In this document: positions 9,419 through 17,689 of the stretch, piece by piece | Layout: each line of letters begins with the position of its first letter | Numbering within the stretch: position 1 is the stretch's first letter | NCBI RefSeq assembly: GCF_900000175.1 | Contig: NZ_CWGJ01000001.1 | Span: 1-64,000, forward strand | Source: Estrella lausannensis | GTDB lineage: Bacteria > Chlamydiota > Chlamydiia > Chlamydiales > Criblamydiaceae | Length of the DNA: 64,000 nucleotides | Reading direction: 5' to 3' | Notes under the pieces: model-generated | Database searches by the model: none | What the model saw: the letters and a program-made list of their open reading frames with translations, nothing else | What the model was told of the DNA's origin: nothing | Program-made: the position numbers and the translations under genes

Positions 9419-11113
9419 ATGTCCTGGCTTTCGCTCATTCCACCGCTCGCTGTTTTTATTGTCGGCATCTGGACAAAAAAGATCCGTCTTGCCCTTTTTT
9501 TGGGAGTTTTTCTGGCTGCTACCATCGCCTCTGATTTCTCGCTGATCAAAGGACTGGGGCTGGCATTAACGCGAATCTTTGACAATGCCCAGCTAGCTTC
9601 TGTCGCCTCACTTTCTTCATTTTTCAAGGCAAGCAACCTGCTGATCATGCTTTTTGTCTTGGCACTGGGGATACTAATTGAAATGATCCGCTCCTCCAGG
9701 GCTGCAAATGCCTTTGTCCACTTCACAGAATCGAGAATCAAAGACCAGAAAGCCGCCGAGACAAGCTCACTGATTCTCTCCCATATTCTCTGCATCGACG
9801 ACTACTTGAGCAGTTTAACCGTTGGCTCTGTCGTACGACCGATCACCGACAGATTCCGCATATCGCGTATCAAGCTGGCCTTTCTGACAGACTCCATGGC
9901 AGCGCCCATTACGATGCTGACACCTGTCTCAAGCTGGGCTGCGGCCATCATCGGCTTTTTGAACGATAACGGCGTCAGCAATGTCCTCACCGAAAATACG
10001 CTCGTTCTGGCAAGCCCTTATTCCCTTTACCTGAAAATTCTACCCTACATTTTCTACTCGGCAACTCTGATCGCCACGGTGTGGATCATCGTCCGCTTCC
10101 GCATCAGCTTCGGCCTGATCGAAAGACACGACCACATCGCCAAAACAACCGGAAACCTGCTGGGCGGCAAAACTATTGACTTTGCCAACCACCAAGAAAA
10201 ATCCAGCGGATCGAGAGAAGCGACGGTTACCGATTTCTTTCTTCCTATCGGCTCCCTGCTCGCCTTCACCCTCACTTTTCTTCTCTATTTCGGCGGGTTT
10301 TGGCTATTTGGAGGCGATAGCGGCTTTTTTGCCTCCATGCGGCAAGCCCCCATTTCCTTGGTGCTGTTCCTCGCGGGACTAAGTTCCATCCTCGCTTCTT
10401 CAGCCTACTATGTGGCAACCCATAAGTTTTTCATCGGTGAACTGCTGCATGTTTTCAAAAACGGCATCAAACTCATGTTCCCGGTCACTATTATCCTGGT
10501 CTTAGCATGGACCATGGGAGGACTCCTCCGTCAGGATCTTCAAACCGGCCAGTGGATCGCTTCGCTCATCGCCGATGCAGTTCCTCTGCAATGGCTCCCC
10601 CTGATTCTCTTCTGGAACGCAGCGTTGATCTCCTTGTCCCTTGGCAGCTCGTGGGCAACCTCCGCGATTCTTTTTCCGATCGCCATTCCGATGGTGATGT
10701 CGATGAAGCACTTAGACGGGGCTATCACCCTCGAACAGCTTCCCATCTTGCTTCCGGTATTCGGAGCCATCTTATCCGGAGCTGTCTGCGGTGATCACAT
10801 ATCCCTTATTTCCGACACCACGATCATGGCCACATCGTCTTCTGGATGCGACTTGGTCGATCACGTTAAATCACAGGCAGCTTACGCCGCTCCTGTCATC
10901 TTCGGCAGCTCAGTTGGCTACGCGACGGCGGGATACTACATCGACGATATCGCTTCTTGGCCCTACTTGGCCTTAGCTGCGGGATTGTCGCTTGCCTCCA
11001 GCACAGCGATGCTTATAACCATGAGAGCCCTCTGGAAACGCGATCCTGGATTCGACCAAAAGACGGAAGAACCCGCGGCAGTAAGAGACTGCCCACAAAC
11101 TGAAATCGTATGA
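9419..11113 (+). CDS. NhaC-family Na+/H+ antiporter
   Basis: 564 residues with about 11-13 hydrophobic segments from residue 2 to about 540, full length for NhaC-type antiporters. Family-like stretches include SHILCIDDYLSSLTVGSVVR, DSMAAPITMLTPVSSWAA and SGAVCGDHISLISDTTIMAT, which contain the conserved polar residues of the transport core. It exchanges sodium (or another small ion or solute) for protons at the inner membrane. A malate/lactate-type NhaC role cannot be excluded. The C-terminal residues RDCPQTEIV and the stop lie inside a family B repeat, so the natural end of the gene has been overwritten or extended by the repeat. No ribosome site is clear before the ATG. Confidence 0.88.
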   Translation: MSWLSLIPPLAVFIVGIWTKKIRLALFLGVFLAATIASDFSLIKGLGLALTRIFDNAQLASVASLSSFFKASNLLIMLFVLALGILIEMIRSSRAANAFVHFTESRIKDQKAAETSSLILSHILCIDDYLSSLTVGSVVRPITDRFRISRIKLAFLTDSMAAPITMLTPVSSWAAAIIGFLNDNGVSNVLTENTLVLASPYSLYLKILPYIFYSATLIATVWIIVRFRISFGLIERHDHIAKTTGNLLGGKTIDFANHQEKSSGSREATVTDFFLPIGSLLAFTLTFLLYFGGFWLFGGDSGFFASMRQAPISLVLFLAGLSSILASSAYYVATHKFFIGELLHVFKNGIKLMFPVTIILVLAWTMGGLLRQDLQTGQWIASLIADAVPLQWLPLILFWNAALISLSLGSSWATSAILFPIAIPMVMSMKHLDGAITLEQLPILLPVFGAILSGAVCGDHISLISDTTIMATSSSGCDLVDHVKSQAAYAAPVIFGSSVGYATAGYYIDDIASWPYLALAAGLSLASSTAMLITMRALWKRDPGFDQKTEEPAAVRDCPQTEIV

Positions 11114-11123
11114 TTCGTTTGCC
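11082..11123 (+). repeat. Family B element overlapping the nhaC-like 3' end
   Basis: TAAGAGACTGCCCACAAACT followed by GAAATCGTATGATTCGTTTG matches the copies at 15605, 43383 and 57029. It encodes the last nine residues and the TGA stop of the antiporter. Confidence 0.75.
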
Positions 11124-11245
11124 CTAAAAACGGTCGAGATCCAATTTAAAAAATTCCCGTTCTTTAAGTTGACTCCAAAGCCAAATGCCGTTTACTTAAA
11201 ATCTCCGGGGTTGATATTTATCAATAAATTTTCTCCGGGAATTCC

Positions 11246-12505
11246 ATGCTTCTATCTGCCCGATGGCCGGCCATCTTCAAGCAATATTTTCGCACCCGCG
11301 GTTTTCTTACGAAAACCTCCATACTCTGTTTATTGTTTCAAACTCTGCATGCTTACGAACCCTACCATGCGAAGGTCGCGGCAAACAGCACAGTCGTCAA
11401 CATATCTGCGCCCAATTTAGTCGATCTGAACAGGGAGCTGAAAGCAGCTTCTCTAGCCGAAATCATCCCGGGATACACACCCACTACTGCCATTGCATTT
11501 GGAATTGACTTAAGGGGGCTAAAAGCCATCACATTTTTCCCCGCCAACTCCACAACCCTTTTTGTGGAAATCCCGGATGCTGCAATCACAGAGACATTTA
11601 CAGGGGCTACACGGGACGAGAGCCTGACGCTTTTCAAAGAATTCATAAAAGAAGGGGCCTCTCTTGAAAAACTCCTAAGGGCATACTGCAGACACTCTCC
11701 TATCGATCCGATCGCAGGCAACCCGACAAGTTTGATGTCCTTGATGGCAGAATCAGATTACCTTCTGGGGCAGCTCTCTCCTTTCAACGGCTGCGACTGC
11801 CGCTTTAACACCCAGCCGGTCAGGCATCAATTTCAGGCTGGACTGGATCTGTCGCGGGCAACAGTAAAAAAATTCGACAGCACCCAGCTTACCTTCCCTC
11901 TTCGTTATTCATACAGCCCCTGCAACACTTGGGCCTTCATTGTTGATGCTCCTTTGCAATACATCCGCAATGGAGGAGCCTCCTCCCTTGTTGGATCCTT
12001 GGGGATAGGCTGGCGCCTTCCCCTCACTTCAAACTGGTCGCTCACGTCAATTGCGAGAGTAGGCAGCGGGGGCTCTCTTGATCTTTGCACATCGGGCAGC
12101 TTTGTATCGGTAGGGGCAGTCAGCTCCTCCCACTACAAAATCAGCCATTTCGTGCTCTCCATAAATAACTACGCAGGCTATGTTTCTTCAGCCAACCTGT
12201 GGCTCACAGGTGTCAACTTCAACTACCACCTGCACAATGTTGCAATCAAAAATGGCATTTCCATTTTTTCCTGCAACGGACTGATGCTGTGCGACAGAGC
12301 TTTCCACATCGGAGCTGAGATCAAAGACACCTATTTCGCGGGAAGCAAGCTATTTATCCGGCACTACGATGAATTTGCCTTAAATGTCACCACCACACAC
12401 ATTAACAGATGCCTGGCCTTTGACTGCCTGACAACGCAGCTGGCCTACCAGTTTGGCGAAAAAGGTTTCAAAGGATACCGCCTTAACTTCATATACCAGT
12501 TTTAA
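11246..12505 (+). CDS. Probable outer-membrane beta-barrel protein, unrecognised family
   Basis: 419 residues. I do not recognise the family. A hydrophobic stretch at about 20-37 (LTKTSILCLLFQTLHA) could be a signal peptide, with cleavage near AYEPY. The N-terminal half (40-190) is mixed alpha/beta. The C-terminal half (about 195-419) has alternating polar/hydrophobic strands such as LTFPLRYSYSPCNTWAFIVD and VGSLGIGWRLPLTSNWSLTS, and ends YRLNFIYQF with the terminal aromatic typical of outer-membrane barrels. It contains several cysteines, as in chlamydial envelope proteins that are disulfide cross-linked. The start is uncertain; an alternative ATG at 11350 would remove the signal region. Role inferred: surface or pore protein. 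Confidence 0.6.
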   Translation: MLLSARWPAIFKQYFRTRGFLTKTSILCLLFQTLHAYEPYHAKVAANSTVVNISAPNLVDLNRELKAASLAEIIPGYTPTTAIAFGIDLRGLKAITFFPANSTTLFVEIPDAAITETFTGATRDESLTLFKEFIKEGASLEKLLRAYCRHSPIDPIAGNPTSLMSLMAESDYLLGQLSPFNGCDCRFNTQPVRHQFQAGLDLSRATVKKFDSTQLTFPLRYSYSPCNTWAFIVDAPLQYIRNGGASSLVGSLGIGWRLPLTSNWSLTSIARVGSGGSLDLCTSGSFVSVGAVSSSHYKISHFVLSINNYAGYVSSANLWLTGVNFNYHLHNVAIKNGISIFSCNGLMLCDRAFHIGAEIKDTYFAGSKLFIRHYDEFALNVTTTHINRCLAFDCLTTQLAYQFGEKGFKGYRLNFIYQF

Positions 12506-12551
12506 GGCAGGCTCTTGCAGATAAGCCCTGAATCGGTCGAGAGAATAGCGG

Positions 12552-13370
12552 TCAAAAGACAAAGGGTGTGTGTTTTTTCCGAATGGCGATGAGGTTGCGG
12601 CTCATCTGCTCGTGGACTAGTCCATTGGAAGCTAAAATTCGTCCAGACTCCATCTCGAGATCGCTATTTTCATACGAGGTGACCATCCCACCCGCTTCCT
12701 TGACAAGCAAGATTCCCGCAGCAATGTCCCAAATCTTCAAGCCCCTTTCCCAAAAGCCGTCGTAGCGTCCTGAGGCCAAAAAAGCGAGATCCAAAGCCGC
12801 CGAACCCATTCTCCGAACACCTTGGGTAATCGATGTCATGTAGCAAAATTCCAGGTAGTTGTTGTCGGGAGTGTCTCGTCGATCATAGGCGAATCCAGTC
12901 GCTAAAAGACTTTTATCCAGCGTGGCCACTTTGGACACACCGATACGTGATCCGTTGAGATATGCTCCCTCTCCTTGGATTGCTTTGAACATTTCATCCA
13001 TGAAGGGATTGTAGACGATCCCAACAACGGGCTGCCCTTTAAAGAGAAGAGCGATAGATACGGCCACAAGGGGCATTTTATGGGTATAGTTGGTCGTTCC
13101 ATCCAGAGGATCGACAGCCCATAAAAAATCGCCTTGGTCATGTCCACTTAAACCCGACTCCTCAGAAACAATCCGGTGGTGAGGGAAAGCGTTCCGAATT
13201 TCACTTAATACGACCGCTTCAGAATCGTGATCCGCCTCCGTCACGAGGTCCCCGCTGGAACTTTTCTCCCGGACATTGACCAGATTTCCCCACCACTTTT
13301 TAAGGACCGCCCCCCCCTTGAGTGCAGCCGTCTCGGCAACCTCGTAAAATTTCTGATAATCTTTTTGCAT
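12552..13370 (-). CDS. Inositol monophosphatase family protein (SuhB-like)
   Basis: 272 residues from the ATG at 13370; an upstream in-frame ATG at 13424 adds 18 atypical residues and is less likely. Metal and phosphate-binding motifs of the family are present: VTEADHDSE (about 44), SEESG (about 70), WAVDPLDGTTNYTH (about 86-99) and the C-terminal WDIAAGILLVKEAGG (about 216-230). Members hydrolyse inositol monophosphates or related sugar phosphates and PAP. E. coli SuhB also acts with ribosomal antitermination complexes. The substrate here is not determinable. It is convergent with the barrel protein gene. Confidence 0.93.
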   Translation of the reverse strand: MQKDYQKFYEVAETAALKGGAVLKKWWGNLVNVREKSSSGDLVTEADHDSEAVVLSEIRNAFPHHRIVSEESGLSGHDQGDFLWAVDPLDGTTNYTHKMPLVAVSIALLFKGQPVVGIVYNPFMDEMFKAIQGEGAYLNGSRIGVSKVATLDKSLLATGFAYDRRDTPDNNYLEFCYMTSITQGVRRMGSAALDLAFLASGRYDGFWERGLKIWDIAAGILLVKEAGGMVTSYENSDLEMESGRILASNGLVHEQMSRNLIAIRKKHTPFVF

Positions 13371-13694
13371 GAGATAAAACTTATTTGTTGCCTTGTTTGC
13401 GCAGGGTACCCGCCAAAAACACACCCTTTCGAGATCTGAAGTTTTTCAGCAAAGCTCACTGCCCTTGATTTATACCGAAATGAATTCAAAATTTGGAGAG
13501 CCTTGTCGAACTTTTCTCCTTATCTCAGTTCAAATAAAATTTAACAAGCTCAAAATAAATAATTTGAGTATTTCAAAGAGCCTCGATAATGTGCGGAAAA
13601 TCCAAACACGTTATATATCGGTATGAAGATTTTTTTTCTTCATTGAAAGCCTCAGAGGCCGTACTAAAACTGAAATCTATACAAAAGGGAAGCT
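13371..13694. other. Divergent suhB-like / tpx intergenic region containing a degraded family A element
   Basis: TATACCGAAATGAATTCAAA at 13471 and TATATCGGTATG ending at 13624 are inverted ends about 154 bp apart, the size of the long family A form, but the interior is highly diverged. The remaining 70 bases before tpx presumably carry its promoter; no confident boxes. Confidence 0.45.
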
Positions 13695-14195
13695 ATGACT
13701 ACAGTCAATTTCAAAGGACAACCTGTTAAAACAATCGGTAAGCTTCCTGAAGTGGGTTCTAAAGCGCCGGACTTCACTCTAGTCGCTCAAGACTTGTCTG
13801 AAATAAACCTGGGAAGCTTCGGTAGTAAGAAAAAGATCATCAACATCGTTCCCAGCTTAGACACGGGAGTTTGTGCGACATCAGCCAAAAAATTCCAGGA
13901 GGCCGTCCGAAGAGAACCTGACGCAGTGCTGATCTCTGTTTCCATGGATCTTCCCTTTGCCCAATCCCGCTTTTGCAAAAGCGAGTCGGTCGATCAAAAA
14001 CAGGTTCTTTCCTGCTTCAGAAGCACTTTCCCTAAAGATTATGGCGTTCAACTTATCGAAGGACCCCTTAAAGGGCTCTGCAGCCGGGCTGTTGTCGTTT
14101 TGGATCATGACAACAAAGTGATCTATGTCCAGCAAGTTCCTGAAATCACTCAAGAACCGGACTACGATAGTGTCATGAAAAGCATCACGAAATAA
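13695..14195 (+). CDS. tpx: Thiol peroxidase (Tpx, atypical 2-Cys peroxiredoxin)
   Basis: 166 residues, standard length. It begins MTTVNFKGQPVKTIGKLPEV, the usual Tpx opening. The peroxidatic cysteine lies in VPSLDTGVCATSAKKF (about residue 60). The resolving cysteine is in the segment LSCFRST (about residue 95). Tpx reduces peroxides and alkyl hydroperoxides with thioredoxin as donor, in the bacterial cytoplasm or periplasm. GGAAGC is 3 bases before the ATG, and AAAGGGA gives a fair ribosome site. The last 11 bases overlap the end of the convergent SET gene. Confidence 0.96.
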   Translation: MTTVNFKGQPVKTIGKLPEVGSKAPDFTLVAQDLSEINLGSFGSKKKIINIVPSLDTGVCATSAKKFQEAVRREPDAVLISVSMDLPFAQSRFCKSESVDQKQVLSCFRSTFPKDYGVQLIEGPLKGLCSRAVVVLDHDNKVIYVQQVPEITQEPDYDSVMKSITK

Positions 14196-14913
14196 AATCC
14201 TCTAAGGGACAACCATAGTCAAATGTCAATTCACTTCCTTTGGGAATATCTTCTTTTGCCCTAATTAGCACGTGAAAGAGATGGTGGTTGATGCTGACAA
14301 CTGATTCGCAGTTGGGGGTCTGGCTATGGTTGATGAAACTGATCTCGTTGGTAAACCCTTCAGCATCGATCGTATACGAGCCAAAAAGCAGACGATATAA
14401 CGGGTAGCGAAAACTGTAGCGGTTAGGCAGAAAAAAGAGGGGAAAACAGCGTCTGACAAGGCCCGTGTACTCTCCTACCATCTCTCCTTTCGGGATCTCT
14501 TCCTCCGCAAAAAGTCCAAAGCCCATCCGATCGCCGATCCAGCGTATGGAGACTTGCTTAACCCCTCCCGTATCTATTTGATTGCGGAACACAACACCCA
14601 GCCACTCCGCCCTCTTGCTGATCGCTCCTTTATCGAAAGCCTCTTTACAAAGCTCCCTGACAAGCCGATACACCTTTTTGGAAGGAAACGCAAGATGGTG
14701 GGCATAGGTCACGCCCATCAGCTTCTCAAAAGCTTCAACTGAGTAGGGCTGCGGGGCAAGATCCTCTTTAAACTGGATGAAGACCTGGTGACCAGATGCA
14801 TCTCGGTCATACGGAAGCGGCTCAAAGTAGAGGCGTTCACCGGGGTGTCTGCTCCCAATGGCACCGCAAAAAGAGTGAAAGACCTCTTTCAGCCGGTTTA
14901 AAAGGTCACTCAT
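14185..14913 (-). CDS. SET-domain protein (probable protein lysine methyltransferase, NUE-like)
   Basis: 242 residues. The C-terminal half is a SET domain: SAM-binding GFGLFAEEEIPKGEMVGEY (about 132-150), the pseudoknot motif FINHSQTPNC (about 194-203), and ELTFDYGCP (about 228-236) with the catalytic tyrosine. The N-terminal 120 residues are not recognised. SET methyltransferases are largely eukaryotic; Chlamydia trachomatis encodes NUE, a secreted histone methyltransferase, and chlamydial SET proteins can also methylate bacterial histone-like proteins. Whether this one is secreted is unknown. Its start overlaps the stop of the small upstream exported protein (ATGAGTGA, 8 bases), implying translational coupling. 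The 3' end overlaps tpx by 11 bases. Confidence 0.88.
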   Translation of the reverse strand: MSDLLNRLKEVFHSFCGAIGSRHPGERLYFEPLPYDRDASGHQVFIQFKEDLAPQPYSVEAFEKLMGVTYAHHLAFPSKKVYRLVRELCKEAFDKGAISKRAEWLGVVFRNQIDTGGVKQVSIRWIGDRMGFGLFAEEEIPKGEMVGEYTGLVRRCFPLFFLPNRYSFRYPLYRLLFGSYTIDAEGFTNEISFINHSQTPNCESVVSINHHLFHVLIRAKEDIPKGSELTFDYGCPLEDFIS

Positions 14914-15148
14914 TATCTTCTTTATTCAAAGAAACATCTTTAGCAGGGCTCTCTTCAATAAACTCGACGGCACCTGAAGTGGTCTTGCCTTCGGCCTTCT
15001 GTTCTTCTAAATAATCTTCGTAATATTCATGCTTGGGAGGAGGCAATTTTTTATTCTCTTCCCTAATCACTTCGCACTTATAGCAAACCCCTGTGAGAGG
15101 TGCAGAAACGGCAAAAACTGCCAGCATACTGAAAAGAAATTTTGTCAT
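14906..15148 (-). CDS. Small exported protein, unrecognised, coupled to the SET gene
   Basis: 80 residues from the ATG at 15148, which gives a clean signal peptide (MTKFLFSMLAVFAVSAPLTG, then VCYKCE). A longer frame from 15223 would bury the signal and is rejected. After the signal there is a Cys-x-x-Cys pair and a short acidic, lysine-rich tail (PPPKHEYYEDYLEEQKAEGK). The cysteine could be lipid-modified, but LTGVC is not a standard lipobox. It ends inside the SET gene start, so the two are probably one transcript. Function unknown. Confidence 0.65.
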   Translation of the reverse strand: MTKFLFSMLAVFAVSAPLTGVCYKCEVIREENKKLPPPKHEYYEDYLEEQKAEGKTTSGAVEFIEESPAKDVSLNKEDNE

Positions 15149-15224
15149 CACAAACCTTGCTTTCGAAAAACTCTCCGGTGAGAGGAGCCCCATACGAAGG
15201 GTACCTGTGTCGACCGGCAGCACT

Positions 15225-15273
15225 TATACCGAAAGTCTCTCCAAATCCAAAATTTTGAGAGACTTTCGGTATA
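15225..15273. repeat. Family A inverted repeat, short form (49 bp, nearly perfect)
   Basis: TATACCGAAAGTCTCTCCAA is mirrored by AATTTTGAGAGACTTTCGGTATA with a minimal centre. This is the most compact copy and shows that the two ends alone can stand as an element. Confidence 0.8.
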
Positions 15274-15604
15274 AACCCTGATGTTATCCCATTTCAGGTA
15301 TTTCGATAAACAGAGGGTTCGAAAGGTGATTTCCTGCTACCTCCGTGTCCGGATTCCGGCGAGAAACGTATGAACCAATAAAATATTTTCGTCTTGAATC
15401 CGGGGTTTTCTAATCGTTTTTGACTGTGGCTTAACCTTTAACATCTTCCGCCATTCATCCCCTTTGCCAAACCCGCATATAGAATTTATTTTGAAAATTC
15501 GCTTTTTTAAACGCTATGCGTTATAAATAAATATATACAGTGCTTAGGTCCACCTACCGTAGCGTGCGTTTCAGCCTTCATTGAATAAATGATCCTAAAT
15601 AAAT

Positions 15605-15650
15605 TACGAGACTGTCCACAAACTGACATCGTCTGATTTGTTTGCCGAAT
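15605..15650 (+). repeat. Family B element, upstream of the fructosamine-kinase-like gene
   Basis: TACGAGACTGTCCACAAACTG, then TGATTTGTTTGCCGAATTTGG. It is the same core as at 11082 and 57029, but no gene ends here, so this copy is free-standing. Confidence 0.7.
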
Positions 15651-15835
15651 TTGGTTATGAGCTTCGGAAAAAATTTCACCACATTGGATTAATAAGCTGA
15701 ATTTTTTTTCGAAGCTCATGACCCTATGGAACAGCAAAGCATACTGAATATCAAAAGCTATCTCTATAGAGGACAGGCCTTAGAAATAACCGGATAAAGA
15801 ACAGATTTTCATCCCATTAACCGGAAAAGAGACAC

Positions 15836-16708
15836 ATGATTACTCAGGCTATTCTAAAGGCTCTCAGGAAAAAGATCGGATGCGCTTCGATCGGCGATCC
15901 TGTCGTCTTCGGAAAAAACGTTCTGAATCAGTGCTTTCAATACGAAACCGATAAAGGGCGCTTTTTTGTTAAAGTCTCCTCTTCCGGCGATATCGATGCG
16001 ATAGCTGCGGAAGCTAAGGCTTTGGAGATGATTGACGAGAGCGGTACGTTAAGATCCCCCCGTCCGCAGTATTTCGGCTATTACGAAAACCAGGTGTTCC
16101 TCATCATGGAATATCTTGAACTGTTACCGCACACCCCTGAATCGATTGAGCTCCTGGGAAGAAATTTAGCTCTCATGCATCAGCAAAAAACGCATGAGGT
16201 TTTTGGCTTTCCCCTGGATAACTTACTGGGTGCCACTGTCCAACCGAACAGCTTCAACAACTCCTGGACTGCATTTTTCGTTGAGAAAAGGCTCCGCTAT
16301 CAACTGAAGATCAACGAAGATAAATATGGCGATAAAGAATTGCGGTCCCTGGGTGAAAAAGCGGTAGAAAGCGTAGAGACCATTCTTTCAAAGATCGAGG
16401 CCACCGCCTGCTTGCTTCATGGAGATTTGTGGAGCGGCAATACTGCGAGAGATACGGAAGGGATGCCGGTCGTTTTCGACCCTGCTTCTTACTATGGCCA
16501 CAGCGAGGCGGATCTCTCGATCACTACCATGTTTGGTGGATTCCCTCCTCGTTTTTACGAAGCCTACCACGAGATCATCCCGAAAGAGTCCGGGTTTGAG
16601 GAGAGGCAAAGGATCTACCGCCTCTACCACACCCTAAACCACTACTACCAATTCGGTGACTCATACCGCGGTGAGTGTATCAATTTAATCAAAGCAATCC
16701 ACGCATAA
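15836..16708 (+). CDS. Fructosamine kinase family protein (FN3K-like)
   Basis: 290 residues, typical length. The kinase-like fold shows a nucleotide-binding lysine in GRFFVKVS (about 42-49), FLIMEYLEL as the hinge (about 88-96), the catalytic loop LLHGDLWSGN (about 195-204) and a metal-binding FDPASYYGHSEADLS. FN3K-type enzymes phosphorylate ketosamines formed by glycation of protein lysines, leading to deglycation; related bacterial proteins may act on ribulosamines. The start ATG follows GAAAAGAGACAC. The stop codon adjoins a family B-like sequence with a hairpin. Confidence 0.9.
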   Translation: MITQAILKALRKKIGCASIGDPVVFGKNVLNQCFQYETDKGRFFVKVSSSGDIDAIAAEAKALEMIDESGTLRSPRPQYFGYYENQVFLIMEYLELLPHTPESIELLGRNLALMHQQKTHEVFGFPLDNLLGATVQPNSFNNSWTAFFVEKRLRYQLKINEDKYGDKELRSLGEKAVESVETILSKIEATACLLHGDLWSGNTARDTEGMPVVFDPASYYGHSEADLSITTMFGGFPPRFYEAYHEIIPKESGFEERQRIYRLYHTLNHYYQFGDSYRGECINLIKAIHA

Positions 16709-16743
16709 GAGGCTGCCCTGAAACGAAATAGCGTAGTCAGGGC
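16706..16743. terminator. Hairpin in a diverged family B copy after the FN3K-like gene
   Basis: TAAGAGGCTGCCCTGAAACG begins with the stop codon and resembles the family B core. GCCCTGA (16715-16721) pairs with TCAGGGC (16737-16743). It lies between convergent genes (FN3K-like and slyD-like), so a bidirectional terminator role is plausible. No T tract. Confidence 0.45.
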
Positions 16744-16761
16744 TCATTTCCTCAGCTACGA

Positions 16762-17196
16762 TCACTCGATTCCGACAAGTTCGATCTCGAAGTGAAGCCT
16801 TTCTCCTGCCAGGGGATGATTGGCATCCAAGGTGACAGTGTTCTGAGCGATCCGGATAATCTCGGCCTGCGTTAGGGCCATCGATCTTTTTTGTCTGATT
16901 TGAAGTTTGATACCTACTTCCAGCTTGAGATCGGTCGGGAAGTTTTCTTTTGGTATCTCGACGATCAGCTCATCGCGCTTTTCGCCATATGCTTCGTTTG
17001 CCTCCAAGGAGACTTTCTTCTTTTCATTGAGCTGCATCCCTGCAACGCAATCTTCAAATTTTTTGAGCACTACCCCTTGGCCGACGACAAAACTTAAAGG
17101 CTCCCTACCTTCGGTAGAGTCAAAGATATCGCCACTGTCCAATGTGCCAACGTAATTGACGAATACTTTATCGCCTTTGTGAACTTTGTTCTTCAT
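16762..17196 (-). CDS. FKBP-type peptidyl-prolyl isomerase, SlyD-like
   Basis: 144 residues. FKBP core: VHKGDKVFVNYVGTLDSGD at about 5-23, then FDSTEGREPLSFVVGQG, and FEDCVAGMQLNEKKKVSLEA. The insert-in-flap segment spans about 70-125 and the C-terminal NHPLAGERLHFEIELV is characteristic of SlyD. It lacks the histidine-rich metal tail of E. coli SlyD. Role: cytoplasmic proline isomerase and chaperone. The start ATG has no strong ribosome site. It is convergent with the FN3K-like gene. Confidence 0.93.
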   Translation of the reverse strand: MKNKVHKGDKVFVNYVGTLDSGDIFDSTEGREPLSFVVGQGVVLKKFEDCVAGMQLNEKKKVSLEANEAYGEKRDELIVEIPKENFPTDLKLEVGIKLQIRQKRSMALTQAEIIRIAQNTVTLDANHPLAGERLHFEIELVGIE

Positions 17197-17689
17197 AATA
17201 AAAAGCCTAGGGTTGTCGTCATTAAAAAAATTTCACGCTTGGTCTCCGCCCGGGCAACTTGGTTTCCGTCGCTCTTCAAGCAAAAGAGACTCCACAAAGC
17301 AAAAATGTCCCAAGCAGGGTCAATTATAGTGTATAGTTTCCAAGCCAGCCGGGTATTTATTCAAGAACTTTGAGGGATCCTCCGAGAAAAATACAGCGGG
17401 AAATGCTGTTTCGAAAACACTCGCCCACCCCCTCCGAATGGATAGCGCCGGGCATCAGCCCATACCTTCCAACACCCCAGTTTTGTGTCCAAAGAGACTA
17501 GAAATTTGAAACAATTCCGGTACGACAAGCGATGCTCAGGATTTTTCATCCCCTCAAAAGAGCAAAGACAACAGAAAATCACATTAAAATTATCAAACAA
17601 CACAAAACCCATTTTTTATTAATAATTCCTTAACACAACTATGTTTTAATAGATCATTCAACATTTAGCACAGAAGCAAGGTAGTTCAT
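17197..17689. other. Divergent intergenic region without a recognisable gene
   Basis: About 490 bases between the SlyD-like gene and the glycosyltransferase-like gene. The right part (17580-17670) is AT-rich with runs of TTTTTTATTAATAATT and likely carries the promoter of the 17690 gene. Small frames here are not supported. Confidence 0.4.

Larger units (their letters stand above)
15149..15835. other. Intergenic region carrying repeats of both families and hairpins
   Basis: It holds the short family A copy (15225-15273), an imperfect hairpin with arms CCGGATTC (15349-15356) and GAATCCGG (15396-15403) followed by GGTTTTC, and a family B copy at 15605 with an adjoining palindromic tail (GGTTATGAGCTTCGG mirrored near 15705-15722). 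The small frame at 15507-15737 (minus) reads across these repeats and is not believed coding. Confidence 0.5.

Noticed and set aside
15507-15737. 76-residue frame upstream of the FN3K-like gene
   Set aside because: It reads through a family B repeat and its palindromic tail.
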